A stretch of 64,000 bases of DNA from Ferruginibacter sp. GTDB lineage: Bacteria > Bacteroidota > Bacteroidia > Chitinophagales > Chitinophagaceae. Position 1 is the stretch's first letter. Each line of letters opens with the position of its first letter. Below, piece after piece: positions 44,351 through 52,094 of this stretch. The notes under the pieces were generated by a model that was not told where the DNA came from, made no database searches, and was given only the letters and a program-made list of their open reading frames with translations. The position numbers and the translations under genes were made by a program. The DNA is taken from positions 120,570 through 184,569 of the forward strand of contig JACMLJ010000041.1 in assembly GCA_014379625.1 (NCBI GenBank), read 5' to 3'.

Positions 44351-44893
44351 TTAAATAGCAAATTGATATTTATCCACAATGGTATAAGGCTGCTTTGCAG
44401 CAGTGATTATGGCTACGTTTGCCTTCTCCACTTCCGCAAGTAGCATATACCCCAGTGAAGGCAATACTATTTTAACGGTGTTACCCATTACGGATACCAT
44501 CTGGGTTTTATTATCTGCCGGTGATCCGCCAATCACCCTTACCATACCATTTACCCCAAATGGTATCTTTTCCAGTTTCACATTGGAGTATTCATTCATA
44601 AACCGTTTCATAATTTCAATTTCTTCATCCTGGATCACTGCGGGTTTACCCAGCCAGTAAACGAAATTGAGGATGCTGTCTGAAATACGGATATGCTTAA
44701 TTTCCTTTTCTTCGATTTGTACAAAAACATAAGAACTAAACAAAGGCTCCATCACTTCCCTTTTTCTTCCATTACATTGTCTTGTCAGCGGGCAATAATT
44801 TTCTATATTTCTGCGCGAAAACAAATTTGCCACTTTTTTCTCAGTTCCCGGTTTTGTGTACAAAGCGTACCATTTTTTTGTTGAATTACTCAT
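44351..44893 (-). CDS. upxY: UpxY-type transcription antiterminator (NusG/RfaH paralogue)
   Basis: 180 residues with the specialised NusG layout. The NGN domain (about 5-110) opens KKWYALYTKPGTEKKVANLFSRRNIENYCPL and includes VMEPLFSSYVFVQIEEKEIKHIRISDSILNFVYWLGKPAVI. A C-terminal KOW-like domain (about 125-165) contains VNGMVRVIGGSPADNKTQMVSVMGNTVKIVLPSLGYMLLAEVEK. In Bacteroides, UpxY proteins stop premature termination in capsule operon leaders. Here it precedes wza, wzc, wzm and wzt on the same strand, which is the expected context. Confidence 0.92.
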   Translation of the reverse strand: MSNSTKKWYALYTKPGTEKKVANLFSRRNIENYCPLTRQCNGRKREVMEPLFSSYVFVQIEEKEIKHIRISDSILNFVYWLGKPAVIQDEEIEIMKRFMNEYSNVKLEKIPFGVNGMVRVIGGSPADNKTQMVSVMGNTVKIVLPSLGYMLLAEVEKANVAIITAAKQPYTIVDKYQFAI

Positions 44894-45708
44894 ATCGTTA
44901 GTATTTTAATCATTTTTTTTAATGAACGAACGGCTGAATTACAATGAAGCCTTTTGCTCAATTATAACTCAATGCCTTAATATCTCTATGGCATCCATAT
45001 AGTAAAACAACCTTTTTAAATAAGATAATGAAGTTATTGCGCCGGTTATCCTGTGGTTTAACCAGTTTATAAACTACCTGCCAAAAATCAAATAGTCAAT
45101 TATTCCTTTCTATCAATAATTATTCATTGGAGCGTTTATCGATTTTATATTATTTTGATTAATTACTTAACCTAAATAAATAAAAAAACTACTTAATTAA
45201 TAACTGTTAATAGCAAAGTAAAAGGAGGACAATACGTTAATAAGAGGTATTTCGCAAGATGATATTGGATCAATGGTTTCTGATCTAAGATAATGGTACC
45301 TAAGGGGCAAAATGTTTAAAAACCATCCCGGTCTTTAAACAATTAGTACCGTTGAGAAAACAAATATATAAATGTTATTCAGAAAAACAAAAAAATAAGG
45401 GATGATTTAATTTTTAGGTAATCACGGATCAGCTCATGCAGATAATAATAGAATGGACTTTCTACCCGTAAATTGTTGACAGGACATACTGCCAAACCTG
45501 CTTAAATGACCGTTAACCACATAACGGTGAACCTGGAGAAGGTTTTTTCCGAAAAATTGAATAAATAACTATTTTGTCTCAATATTATAATTCATACTTT
45601 CGGTTTAATTTAAAAATGATGCAATATAAAGAGCGCATAGTATGTTTTACCAAATCCGGTGGCCGTTAATTGCATTTAATTTATATATTTAAAATATCTT
45701 TGATAGAA
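44894..45708. other. Long AT-rich divergent intergenic region
   Basis: About 815 bp with no gene. It lies between upxY (minus) and the glycosyltransferase-like gene (plus). An operator-like palindrome ACCGTTA-ACCACA-TAACGGT lies at 45509-45528, and TGTTTAAA...TTTAAACA near 45312-45341. A long leader before an upxY gene is normal for capsule loci. Confidence 0.5.
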
Positions 45709-46650
45709 ATGGAAGAAAAATTGCCTGGCAAACAAGGGATATATCTTGTTGCAAACCTTAAGAGTGAAGCGCTCTGTGAAAACTTAATTTATTCGATACG
45801 TAAGTCGGGCTGTACCCTTCCTATCAGGGTAATCCCTTTTGGGGGCGAACCTGTACAATCCCGTTATATCCTTCAACAGGCTGAAATGTACGACCTGTCG
45901 CGGTTCCCGCCGGAAGGACTTGATTTTATCAAACAATTACGAACTGTACTGGTTGGGTGCCCGCTGGGTTTCCTGCATAGATTTCTTGCCTTGTATGGCG
46001 ATTGGGAGGAATTTATTTATTCAGACAATGATATTGTTGCACTCATGAACTGGGAAAAATTATTCGGGTATTTATCTGAATATGATTTTGTACATGCAGA
46101 TGAGGAATATACCACACACGGGAGATTTAATTATGATGAACCCGATTCGGTAGAAAGGATATTTGGACCAGGTTCCTTACTTAGTGCATTTACTGCAGGT
46201 CATTTTGTTGCGCGTCGCAATACCTACTTCGTAAACGATATGATCAAGGCGATTGAATGGTTTCAAAAAAATCCTTCCATTCCCAAAAAGCATGACCAGG
46301 CATTGATGCATATTGCTTCCCTCATTGGAAAATGGAATATTTTAAATTTATGCAGGGAGCCGCATAACTGGTTAAGTCCCTGGGCAGGAGATTATAATAA
46401 TACGCTTGCAGTGGTACAGGCCATTCAAAAAAACGGAAAATATTATCCAATCACCCATATGCATTATTCCGGCTTCAAACCAACAGGGGTAAGACCGGTA
46501 GAGGAATTGATATTTGCAAGCGTGGGCCCCAAATCAAGACTACGTTCGCTGATCTATAACGGTATGAAGGAGCTGTCGGGCTATTCATTTATGGTGTCTT
46601 TTAAAGGCCGGGTATTTAGACGGCTAAAGCTAATTTTATCCCGTAAATAA
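45709..46650 (+). CDS. Glycosyltransferase-like protein of unrecognised family
   Basis: 313 residues from the ATG at 45709 (MEEKLPGKQGIYLVANLKSEALCENLIYSIRKSGCTLPIRVIPFGG). The opening strand-helix and the acidic motif EEFIYSDNDIVALMNWEKLF (DND, a DxD-like metal-nucleotide site) look like a GT-A fold. The later HADEEYTTHGRFNYDEPDSVERIF and DQALMHIASLIGKW are unfamiliar. There is no signal peptide or membrane segment, so it would act in the cytoplasm. Its place beside the polysaccharide genes supports a sugar-transfer role. I do not recognise a named family. Confidence 0.6.
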   Translation: MEEKLPGKQGIYLVANLKSEALCENLIYSIRKSGCTLPIRVIPFGGEPVQSRYILQQAEMYDLSRFPPEGLDFIKQLRTVLVGCPLGFLHRFLALYGDWEEFIYSDNDIVALMNWEKLFGYLSEYDFVHADEEYTTHGRFNYDEPDSVERIFGPGSLLSAFTAGHFVARRNTYFVNDMIKAIEWFQKNPSIPKKHDQALMHIASLIGKWNILNLCREPHNWLSPWAGDYNNTLAVVQAIQKNGKYYPITHMHYSGFKPTGVRPVEELIFASVGPKSRLRSLIYNGMKELSGYSFMVSFKGRVFRRLKLILSRK

Positions 46651-46879
46651 AAATTGTTCCCTGCTTTGGGATTGCCCCGCTGATATAAAAAAGCCGAAAA
46701 AAATTAAAAAATAAAATCCCCTCCGATCAGCGACAGGTATTATCCGGGAGTTTACGGTAAGGTTTAAAATATGGAATATTATTGTGCCCTACCCTGATCC
46801 AATGAAGGAAACCGTAAATGAAACCCGTCAAATTTCAGGCTTACTGAATCTTACCGGCCAGTTGACGCAGGGTTGAAGG

Positions 46880-46973
46880 ACGCACACAGGCAGATTGCAG
46901 GGGATATCTCACCGGCACGGCTACACGCCTGGGGTGTCTACACCAGTCAATTACAACCTGGATGCACCCATCA
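46880..46973. mobile_element. Diverged relic of the 114-bp MITE family
   Basis: GGATGCACCCATCA (46960-46973) repeats the right end of the element at 40486-40599 including the CATCA after it. Upstream, GGCTA-8-TGG...TGTCTxCACCA aligns with the element interior, and GGTGT-CT-ACACC forms the matching hairpin. The left terminal repeat is not recognisable. It lies in an otherwise empty 450-bp region before the MBOAT gene. Confidence 0.4.
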
Positions 46974-47098
46974 ATTCTGCCGGACAAAAATAGTTAAGGA
47001 AAATGCTGCATTTAGCCTCACCAACGCCCATATGAAATTTAATCTCTTATATTCGCAATGTCGTTAAAGTTGGCGGCATACTATTTAAGTTATCATTT

Positions 47099-48499
47099 AT
47101 GCTATTTACCAGTTTTCTATTTATCGGATTGGTCATTATAACTTTCCTGCTTTATTATTTACCCTTTTTGTCGAAATTACAGGTTTCCACCCTTATTATT
47201 TCCAGCCTGATTTTCTATTCGTATAACCAGCCCATACTGGTGTTGCTATTGCTGTTTTCAGTAAGTATCAATATTATTTCAAGTTACTATATTGTTTATG
47301 GTAATGTAAAATACAGGAAGGGATTTGCGACTGCCGGGGTAGTGCTTAACTTATCCATACTGGTATTTTTTAAGTATAGCCCCTTATTGGCGAAAACTTT
47401 TTTCACTGCCTCGAATTCCATTGGTGAATTCCTTACGATGATGCCTTTACCGATCGGCATTTCATTTTTCACTTTCCAGGGAATAAGTTTAGTGATAGAT
47501 GTGTACAAAGAAAAATATGTGAGTAGTTTACAACTGGTGCCTAAATCATTTCTTGTTCATGCGAAGCAAACCCTTTTTTTTAAGGGCTTTTTTCCCCAGT
47601 TGATTTCAGGCCCTATTGTGAAGGCACACGATTTTATACCCCAGATCGGGAAGAAAAGTTTTGACGATATCAACTGGAATGTGGTTGCTAAAAACCTCAT
47701 AACCGGCTACTTTCTAAAAATGGTGGTAGCGGACAACTTAAAGGATTTTACTTTCTGGATTGACTTTCCTTATTTTCAGGGGCAGTCGTCGTTAACCTTA
47801 CTGGTAATGTTATTTGGATATTCCTGCCAGATATTCGCTGATTTTGCCGGTTATTCGTTAATCGCGATCGGACTGGCAAAACTTTTTGGATATGATTTTA
47901 AAGACAATTTTAAATTCCCTTATATTTCTACCTCGTTCAAAGAATTTTGGAAAAGGTGGCATATCTCCTTATCCTCTTTTTTAATGGAATATTTATACAT
48001 CCCGCTTGGTGGCAATAAAAAGGGGAAGGTAAGAACCTATATAAATCTTATGATTGTAATGTTTTTAGGCGGTCTCTGGCATGGTGCGGCATGGAGCTAC
48101 GCCATCTGGGGCAGTTTTCATGGCCTTGCATTGGCAATTGAAAAGTTCCTGGGCGAGCATATAAAAATGAGGAGTAATCCATTCATTAAAATAGGAAAAG
48201 GTTTAATGATTTTTAGTTTTGTAACGCTGGCATGGCTGCTTTTTAAATTGCCCGATTTTGAGCATGTCATTGCCTATTTCAAATCCATCGGTAATAATGT
48301 TCAACATGCTGATGACTCCCAGGTAATCACTTATATCTTACTGTATTCTTCACCCGTAATATTGTATCATTTGTTTTATTTGTTAAAAGACAGGTGGTTG
48401 TTTATAAATAGGACAGACTATGTATGGTACGGTACCATGCTCTTTTTGATCATCGTAAACAGCGGATCATCCGGGGCCTTTATTTATTTTCAATTCTAA
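47099..48499 (+). CDS. MBOAT-family O-acyltransferase (AlgI/DltB-like)
   Basis: 466 residues with about 11 membrane helices. Family signatures are the AlgI-type PIGISFFTFQGISLVIDVYK, FPQLISGPIVKAHDFIPQI, STSFKEFWKRWHISLSSFLMEYLYIPLGGNK and the catalytic histidine in LGGLWHGAAWSYAIWGSFHG. It transfers acyl (usually acetyl) groups across the membrane to an exported polysaccharide. The next gene, 6 bp downstream, encodes an SGNH-like protein, the usual partner that completes acetylation, and the polysaccharide export operon is nearby. Confidence 0.92.
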   Translation: MLFTSFLFIGLVIITFLLYYLPFLSKLQVSTLIISSLIFYSYNQPILVLLLLFSVSINIISSYYIVYGNVKYRKGFATAGVVLNLSILVFFKYSPLLAKTFFTASNSIGEFLTMMPLPIGISFFTFQGISLVIDVYKEKYVSSLQLVPKSFLVHAKQTLFFKGFFPQLISGPIVKAHDFIPQIGKKSFDDINWNVVAKNLITGYFLKMVVADNLKDFTFWIDFPYFQGQSSLTLLVMLFGYSCQIFADFAGYSLIAIGLAKLFGYDFKDNFKFPYISTSFKEFWKRWHISLSSFLMEYLYIPLGGNKKGKVRTYINLMIVMFLGGLWHGAAWSYAIWGSFHGLALAIEKFLGEHIKMRSNPFIKIGKGLMIFSFVTLAWLLFKLPDFEHVIAYFKSIGNNVQHADDSQVITYILLYSSPVILYHLFYLLKDRWLFINRTDYVWYGTMLFLIIVNSGSSGAFIYFQF

Positions 48500-48505
48500 A
48501 AAATC

Positions 48506-49390
48506 ATGATAAAGAGAATCTTTGTTTTTGCGGCTGTATTATTTATTGTTTATTCACTTTTTGTTATTGCTGTTGCTCCAAAATGGTGGACAGCTTCCCA
48601 ACATCAATGGCAGGCCAATGTTATTAATGCGCAAAAATTTATTTACGATGATTCTGATTCCTTAAACCACGTATTGATCGGTTCATCACTTACCACCCGG
48701 TTGGTAATGGACAGTTTACCCAAAACCTATAACCTGTCATTTTCGGGACAGGGTATATATGATGGTTTGAATATATTGGCCCATAAAGCGAAAATACCTG
48801 AAAATATTTTTATTGAAATGAATTTAGCTTTGCGGGAAGAGAGCAAGGATTTTACATCGGGTTTACATACCCCCATTCTTTATTATCCAAAGAAAATGCT
48901 GGTTTCTTTAAGGGAGGATAAACAGCCCATTGGAGTTGCCGGCGCTCAAATCAGTAACAAAATAACTGACCCTGCTATTTTAAATGTCAAAACATTTTTC
49001 CACCTGGCTGCACCAAACACTGTACCTGAAAAGGAGCATAAAAATGAATTGTTCAATACGATGTTACAGGACCAGGTTAAAAATTACTCGGAATTACCCG
49101 AGCAGGAATTAATCACCCAGTCTTTTACCACTTTGAAAAACTATATAACTGAGTTGGAAAATAAAGGTGGAAAGATTATATTTTTTGAAATGCCTGTAAA
49201 CTACCAGTTAAACCAATTACCTAAAGCGAAACTGATCCGCGCAACTTTTTACAAATATTTTCCCACACCCAAGTATACCTATATCCCTATTCCTGATGGT
49301 GTTAAATATCAAACAACAGATGGTGTTCATTTAGGCAGGGCTGAAGCATTGGAATATACCAGTTACTTAAAATCAAAGCTACCTTATTAA
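48506..49390 (+). CDS. SGNH-hydrolase-like periplasmic partner of the MBOAT acyltransferase
   Basis: 294 residues with one N-terminal membrane anchor (about 3-24, IFVFAAVLFIVYSLFVIAVA) and an outside domain. SGNH-type features are NHVLIGSSLTTRLVMD (block I), YNLSFSGQGIYDGLNIL and the final TTDGVHLGRAEALEYTSYLK (block V, Asp-x-x-His). MBOAT/SGNH pairs such as AlgI-AlgX or PatA-PatB acetylate surface glycans: the MBOAT moves the acyl group out and the SGNH protein places it. The sequence is diverged, so the enzyme role is inferred from motifs and position. Confidence 0.72.
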   Translation: MIKRIFVFAAVLFIVYSLFVIAVAPKWWTASQHQWQANVINAQKFIYDDSDSLNHVLIGSSLTTRLVMDSLPKTYNLSFSGQGIYDGLNILAHKAKIPENIFIEMNLALREESKDFTSGLHTPILYYPKKMLVSLREDKQPIGVAGAQISNKITDPAILNVKTFFHLAAPNTVPEKEHKNELFNTMLQDQVKNYSELPEQELITQSFTTLKNYITELENKGGKIIFFEMPVNYQLNQLPKAKLIRATFYKYFPTPKYTYIPIPDGVKYQTTDGVHLGRAEALEYTSYLKSKLPY

Positions 49391-49482
49391 CAGTGAAACA
49401 CCCGGTGTGCTTCGAATTTTCTGCCACATTCATCAAAATTGTTTTTTAATAGTTATTTCTGAAAAGGCATTTTTAATTCCCT

Positions 49483-49875
49483 TTATAACAAAGGTTTTAT
49501 GTCTATCAATGGGGTTTGGTCAAGAACTTCCAGGCTGTCGACTTTGATCAGGCCTTTGTCTACAATTGAAACAACTTTAACTACATGAATACCAATTGGA
49601 TTAGGTCGGTCGGGAGAACGGGTTGAAAACACACCAGTAAGTGGTGATTCAGGATTGTCGCGTGGGTGACATTTGATAGTCGTTCTTTCGCCAAAATGCA
49701 GCCAGGTAAATAAAATCAGTTCCTGTCCCGGCTTTATATCTTTAACACCTTCTACAAACTCAGGTAAAATCTTTAGCGTTGCTTCGGGAGCATTTTCACT
49801 TTCCAATTTAGGACAATCTTCCATCCGGCTTAAAGAAGAATGCACAAAACCAATATATTTTATTGTTTGTTCCAT
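49483..49875 (-). CDS. trmO: tRNA (N6-threonylcarbamoyladenosine-37-N6)-methyltransferase TrmO
   Basis: 130 residues, the single-domain bacterial form of the TrmO/YaeB family. Signature blocks are IGFVHSSLSRMEDCPKL, PGQELILFTWLHFGERT, and GVFSTRSPDRPNPIGIHVVKV, where the SPDRPNPIG loop binds S-adenosylmethionine. It methylates t6A37 of threonine tRNA. It lacks the C-terminal extension of E. coli TrmO. It begins the long minus-strand run of small genes. Confidence 0.88.
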   Translation of the reverse strand: MEQTIKYIGFVHSSLSRMEDCPKLESENAPEATLKILPEFVEGVKDIKPGQELILFTWLHFGERTTIKCHPRDNPESPLTGVFSTRSPDRPNPIGIHVVKVVSIVDKGLIKVDSLEVLDQTPLIDIKPLL

Positions 49876-49989
49876 ATAAATATTTTCTTACTTTTTAAAA
49901 AGTTATTGCGATAAATCAAAATAATTCCGGTTCCGGCCTGCAGATCCATTGAGAGGCGCGAGATTATAGGACAGATTAAAGTCCATTAA

Positions 49990-50553
49990 TTATTCGTTGT
50001 TCAAGTTGTATCTCAGTACTGTTACCCCGCATTCGTATGGCGTAGCACTGACTAATGCAAGTTTTTGTCGTTTGCCTAAGAGGTCAAAAATTCTTATCCC
50101 TTTACCTATCATTACGGGAATTACAAGAAAATAAAATTCGTCAATGTGTCCGCCGGCAATCAGCTCAGCAACAAAACCAGCACCTCCGTAAACCAAAATG
50201 TCCTTGCCTTCCTGATTTTTCAATTTTGCCATTTCGTCTGCCAGGTTTCCTTTTGCAAGCGAGGTGTTTTTGCCAAATGGTTTGTCAAGTGTCCTGCTGA
50301 AAATAATTTTCGGAATGTTTACCATTTTCCGTGCGAAAGAACTTCTAGGGTTATCTGGCTCAAATCCTTCAAAATGAGGTATAAAGGCCTCTGCCATTTT
50401 TCTTCCAAGAAGCAGGGTGCCTGAACTATCTGGTAAATCATTGATGAGCTGCCAAAGCTTTTCATCTGCCTTCACATCCCAGTCTTCTTCACCATTTGGT
50501 CCTCCAACAAATCCGTCAACAGAAATCCGTACTTGTAATTTTAGTTTTCTCAT
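49990..50553 (-). CDS. Dihydrofolate reductase family protein (RibD C-terminal-like)
   Basis: 187 residues with the family beginning MRKLKLQVRISVDGFVGGPNGEEDW and the cofactor-site stretch TLLLGRKMAEAFIPHF, then FSRTLDKPFGKNTSL, ILVYGGAGFVAELIAGGHIDEFYFLVIPVMIGKGIRIFD. These YwjB/YyaP-like proteins share the DHFR/RibD reductase fold and bind NADPH; most have unknown substrates. It is not the essential FolA. It is a single gene in a run of stress-type genes. Confidence 0.88.
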   Translation of the reverse strand: MRKLKLQVRISVDGFVGGPNGEEDWDVKADEKLWQLINDLPDSSGTLLLGRKMAEAFIPHFEGFEPDNPRSSFARKMVNIPKIIFSRTLDKPFGKNTSLAKGNLADEMAKLKNQEGKDILVYGGAGFVAELIAGGHIDEFYFLVIPVMIGKGIRIFDLLGKRQKLALVSATPYECGVTVLRYNLNNE

Positions 50554-50623
50554 TGCTTTAATTTGTCTTTACTATTTATTTATACCACAACACTTCCATC
50601 CCTGGAAATGCCAGTGCAATATT

Positions 50624-51004
50624 TTATTGATTTGTCTGTGTACTAACGGCCCAATAATTACCTGCAAAATCCATGAATGCACCCCTGATGTCAGGATCGC
50701 CTGGTTTGTTTACCAGTTGTTCAATAATTTCGCAACCATTATCCATCACTAAATTAAATGTTTTAAAAACGTCTGGCACATGGATATGTAGCATTGTCGA
50801 GATTGCAGTATTGCCTGTGCTATTGCTAATCATAATTATTGAGTCGTCCAATTTTAGTTCGATGGGTGCAATAGTTCCGTTTTCGTGTTCAAACTTCCGC
50901 AATTCTGTCGCACTGAAAATAACTTTCAATAAGTCAACCAAGTTTTGTGCATTGTCCACAATTAAATACGGGGAAAGTGAATTGTAATTGTGGGGTTTGT
51001 TTAT
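50624..51004 (-). CDS. VOC (glyoxalase/bleomycin-resistance-like) protein with a doubtful start codon
   Basis: A VOC half-domain: NSLSPYLIVDNAQNLVDLLKVIFSATELRKFEHENGTIAPIELKLDDSIIMISNST, then MLHIHVPDVFKTFNLVMDNGCEIIEQL and a final GAFMDFAGNYWAVSTQTN. The first in-frame standard start is GTG at 50959, but that would delete the conserved PYLIV strand. The homologous frame continues upstream to NKPHNYNSLSPYLI, preceded by ATA at 51004-51002 where an ATG would be expected. The gene therefore uses a rare ATA start, uses GTG with a truncated N-terminus, or has lost its start. Function unknown. Confidence 0.65.
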   Translation of the reverse strand: MNKPHNYNSLSPYLIVDNAQNLVDLLKVIFSATELRKFEHENGTIAPIELKLDDSIIMISNSTGNTAISTMLHIHVPDVFKTFNLVMDNGCEIIEQLVNKPGDPDIRGAFMDFAGNYWAVSTQTNQ

Positions 51005-51138
51005 TGTGATTTCTACTCTCTTGAATGTTTGTAAGATGTCGCTGTGATTGCTTTACATACTACAGATCTTTCATTGATGTTGTAGTATATTATGTTCATG
51101 TATTTTCTATTTGCTTCATTTCATTGAATTAATAACAT

Positions 51139-51519
51139 TTAATGATTTGTCTTTTGAGAGTTTTTTATGGGTTGCACTTTCGGCAGCAAAGATTGCCATT
51201 TTACCGTCCTTGCATAATGAACTCCCCAACCAAAACGTTTTGCCAATGGTGAAGCTCGGAAGCAAAGTTGTCCGTTTGAAAAAAACTTTTCTCTTGCTTC
51301 TTTGTATTCACTTTTTCTCAGGTCGTTTTTGGCGGCAAACACCTGAAATAAGATATGGTCCGAAGTAATTGTATAGGGGTTCGTTTTTACCATTTCAAAC
51401 TGAATATTTGCCACCGTTTTTCCGTCCATTTTTACCGCTGGTATTACTCCGCATGTAGCTGGGCAGTCCTCAGCAATTTCTATAAAAGTGCCTGTGTAAT
51501 TTGTTGTATGTATTTTCAT
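51139..51519 (-). CDS. DUF6157 family protein
   Basis: 126 residues beginning MKIHTTNYTGTFIEIAEDCPATCGVIPAVKMDGKTVANIQFEMVKTNPYTITSDHILFQVFAAKND. The HTTNY...FIEIAEDCP...IP opening and the (S)QxCFRASPLAKRFGWGVHY block are characteristic of a small soluble family without known function. No membrane segment. It sits between two other small minus-strand genes. Confidence 0.78.
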   Translation of the reverse strand: MKIHTTNYTGTFIEIAEDCPATCGVIPAVKMDGKTVANIQFEMVKTNPYTITSDHILFQVFAAKNDLRKSEYKEAREKFFSNGQLCFRASPLAKRFGWGVHYARTVKWQSLLPKVQPIKNSQKTNH

Positions 51520-51613
51520 TTTGCCTGTCGTTTCTTATTTACCTAGTTGTTTTTTTAAGATGACCGTTAACAAATGCATTAGCGAAATCTTGTAAGTCCT
51601 TAATTTTCATTTA

Positions 51614-52036
51614 CTATTTGCTTTCGGAGTATCTCTTAAATTTTTTTAAACCCGAATAGCAAAAGTCTTTTTGTATCTCAACCGGAGTTTCTCTTTCCGG
51701 TTCAAAAGTTTCAACAACTAAAGTGGTGTCAGCATCTGAAATAAATTTGATAACCGATTTCCTTCCATCGGATACCGTATATTCAATTAGTTGATTCTTT
51801 ACAATTTTATCATAAGTGCCATAGTGGTCAAATCCTTCACTGCCGTCTTTTTTTTCCATACGAAAGAAAAATTTTCCACTAACCTTTAAATCATTTTCAA
51901 CTTTTGGGGAGTGCCAATCATCAAATGGAATATTCCAATGAACAATGTCGGCTGGCGTTGTCCAAAGTTGCCAAACGCAATCAACTGGTTTTTCTATTTT
52001 AATTTCTGCAGTTATTGAGTTTGATTGATTCTCCAT
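51614..52036 (-). CDS. SRPBCC/AHSA1-family protein
   Basis: 140 residues with the START-like AHSA1 pattern: ITAEIKIEKPVDCVWQLWTTPADIVHWNIPFDDWHSPKVENDLKVSGKFFFRMEKKDGSEGFDHYGTYDKIVKNQLIEYTVSDGRKSVIKF, then VVETFEPERETPVEIQKDFCYSGLKKFKRYSE. The hydrophobic cavity fold binds lipids or small ligands. Unlike two other SRPBCC genes in the window it has no ArsR partner. Function unknown. Confidence 0.85.
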   Translation of the reverse strand: MENQSNSITAEIKIEKPVDCVWQLWTTPADIVHWNIPFDDWHSPKVENDLKVSGKFFFRMEKKDGSEGFDHYGTYDKIVKNQLIEYTVSDGRKSVIKFISDADTTLVVETFEPERETPVEIQKDFCYSGLKKFKRYSESK

Positions 52037-52094
52037 ACATATTTATTTATCTTTTAAAAATAGGTTTTACTGATGCCGGATAAACTTATATTTT

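Noticed and set aside
46873..47067. Small open frame before the MBOAT gene
   Set aside because: It overlaps the MITE relic and has no protein-like pattern.
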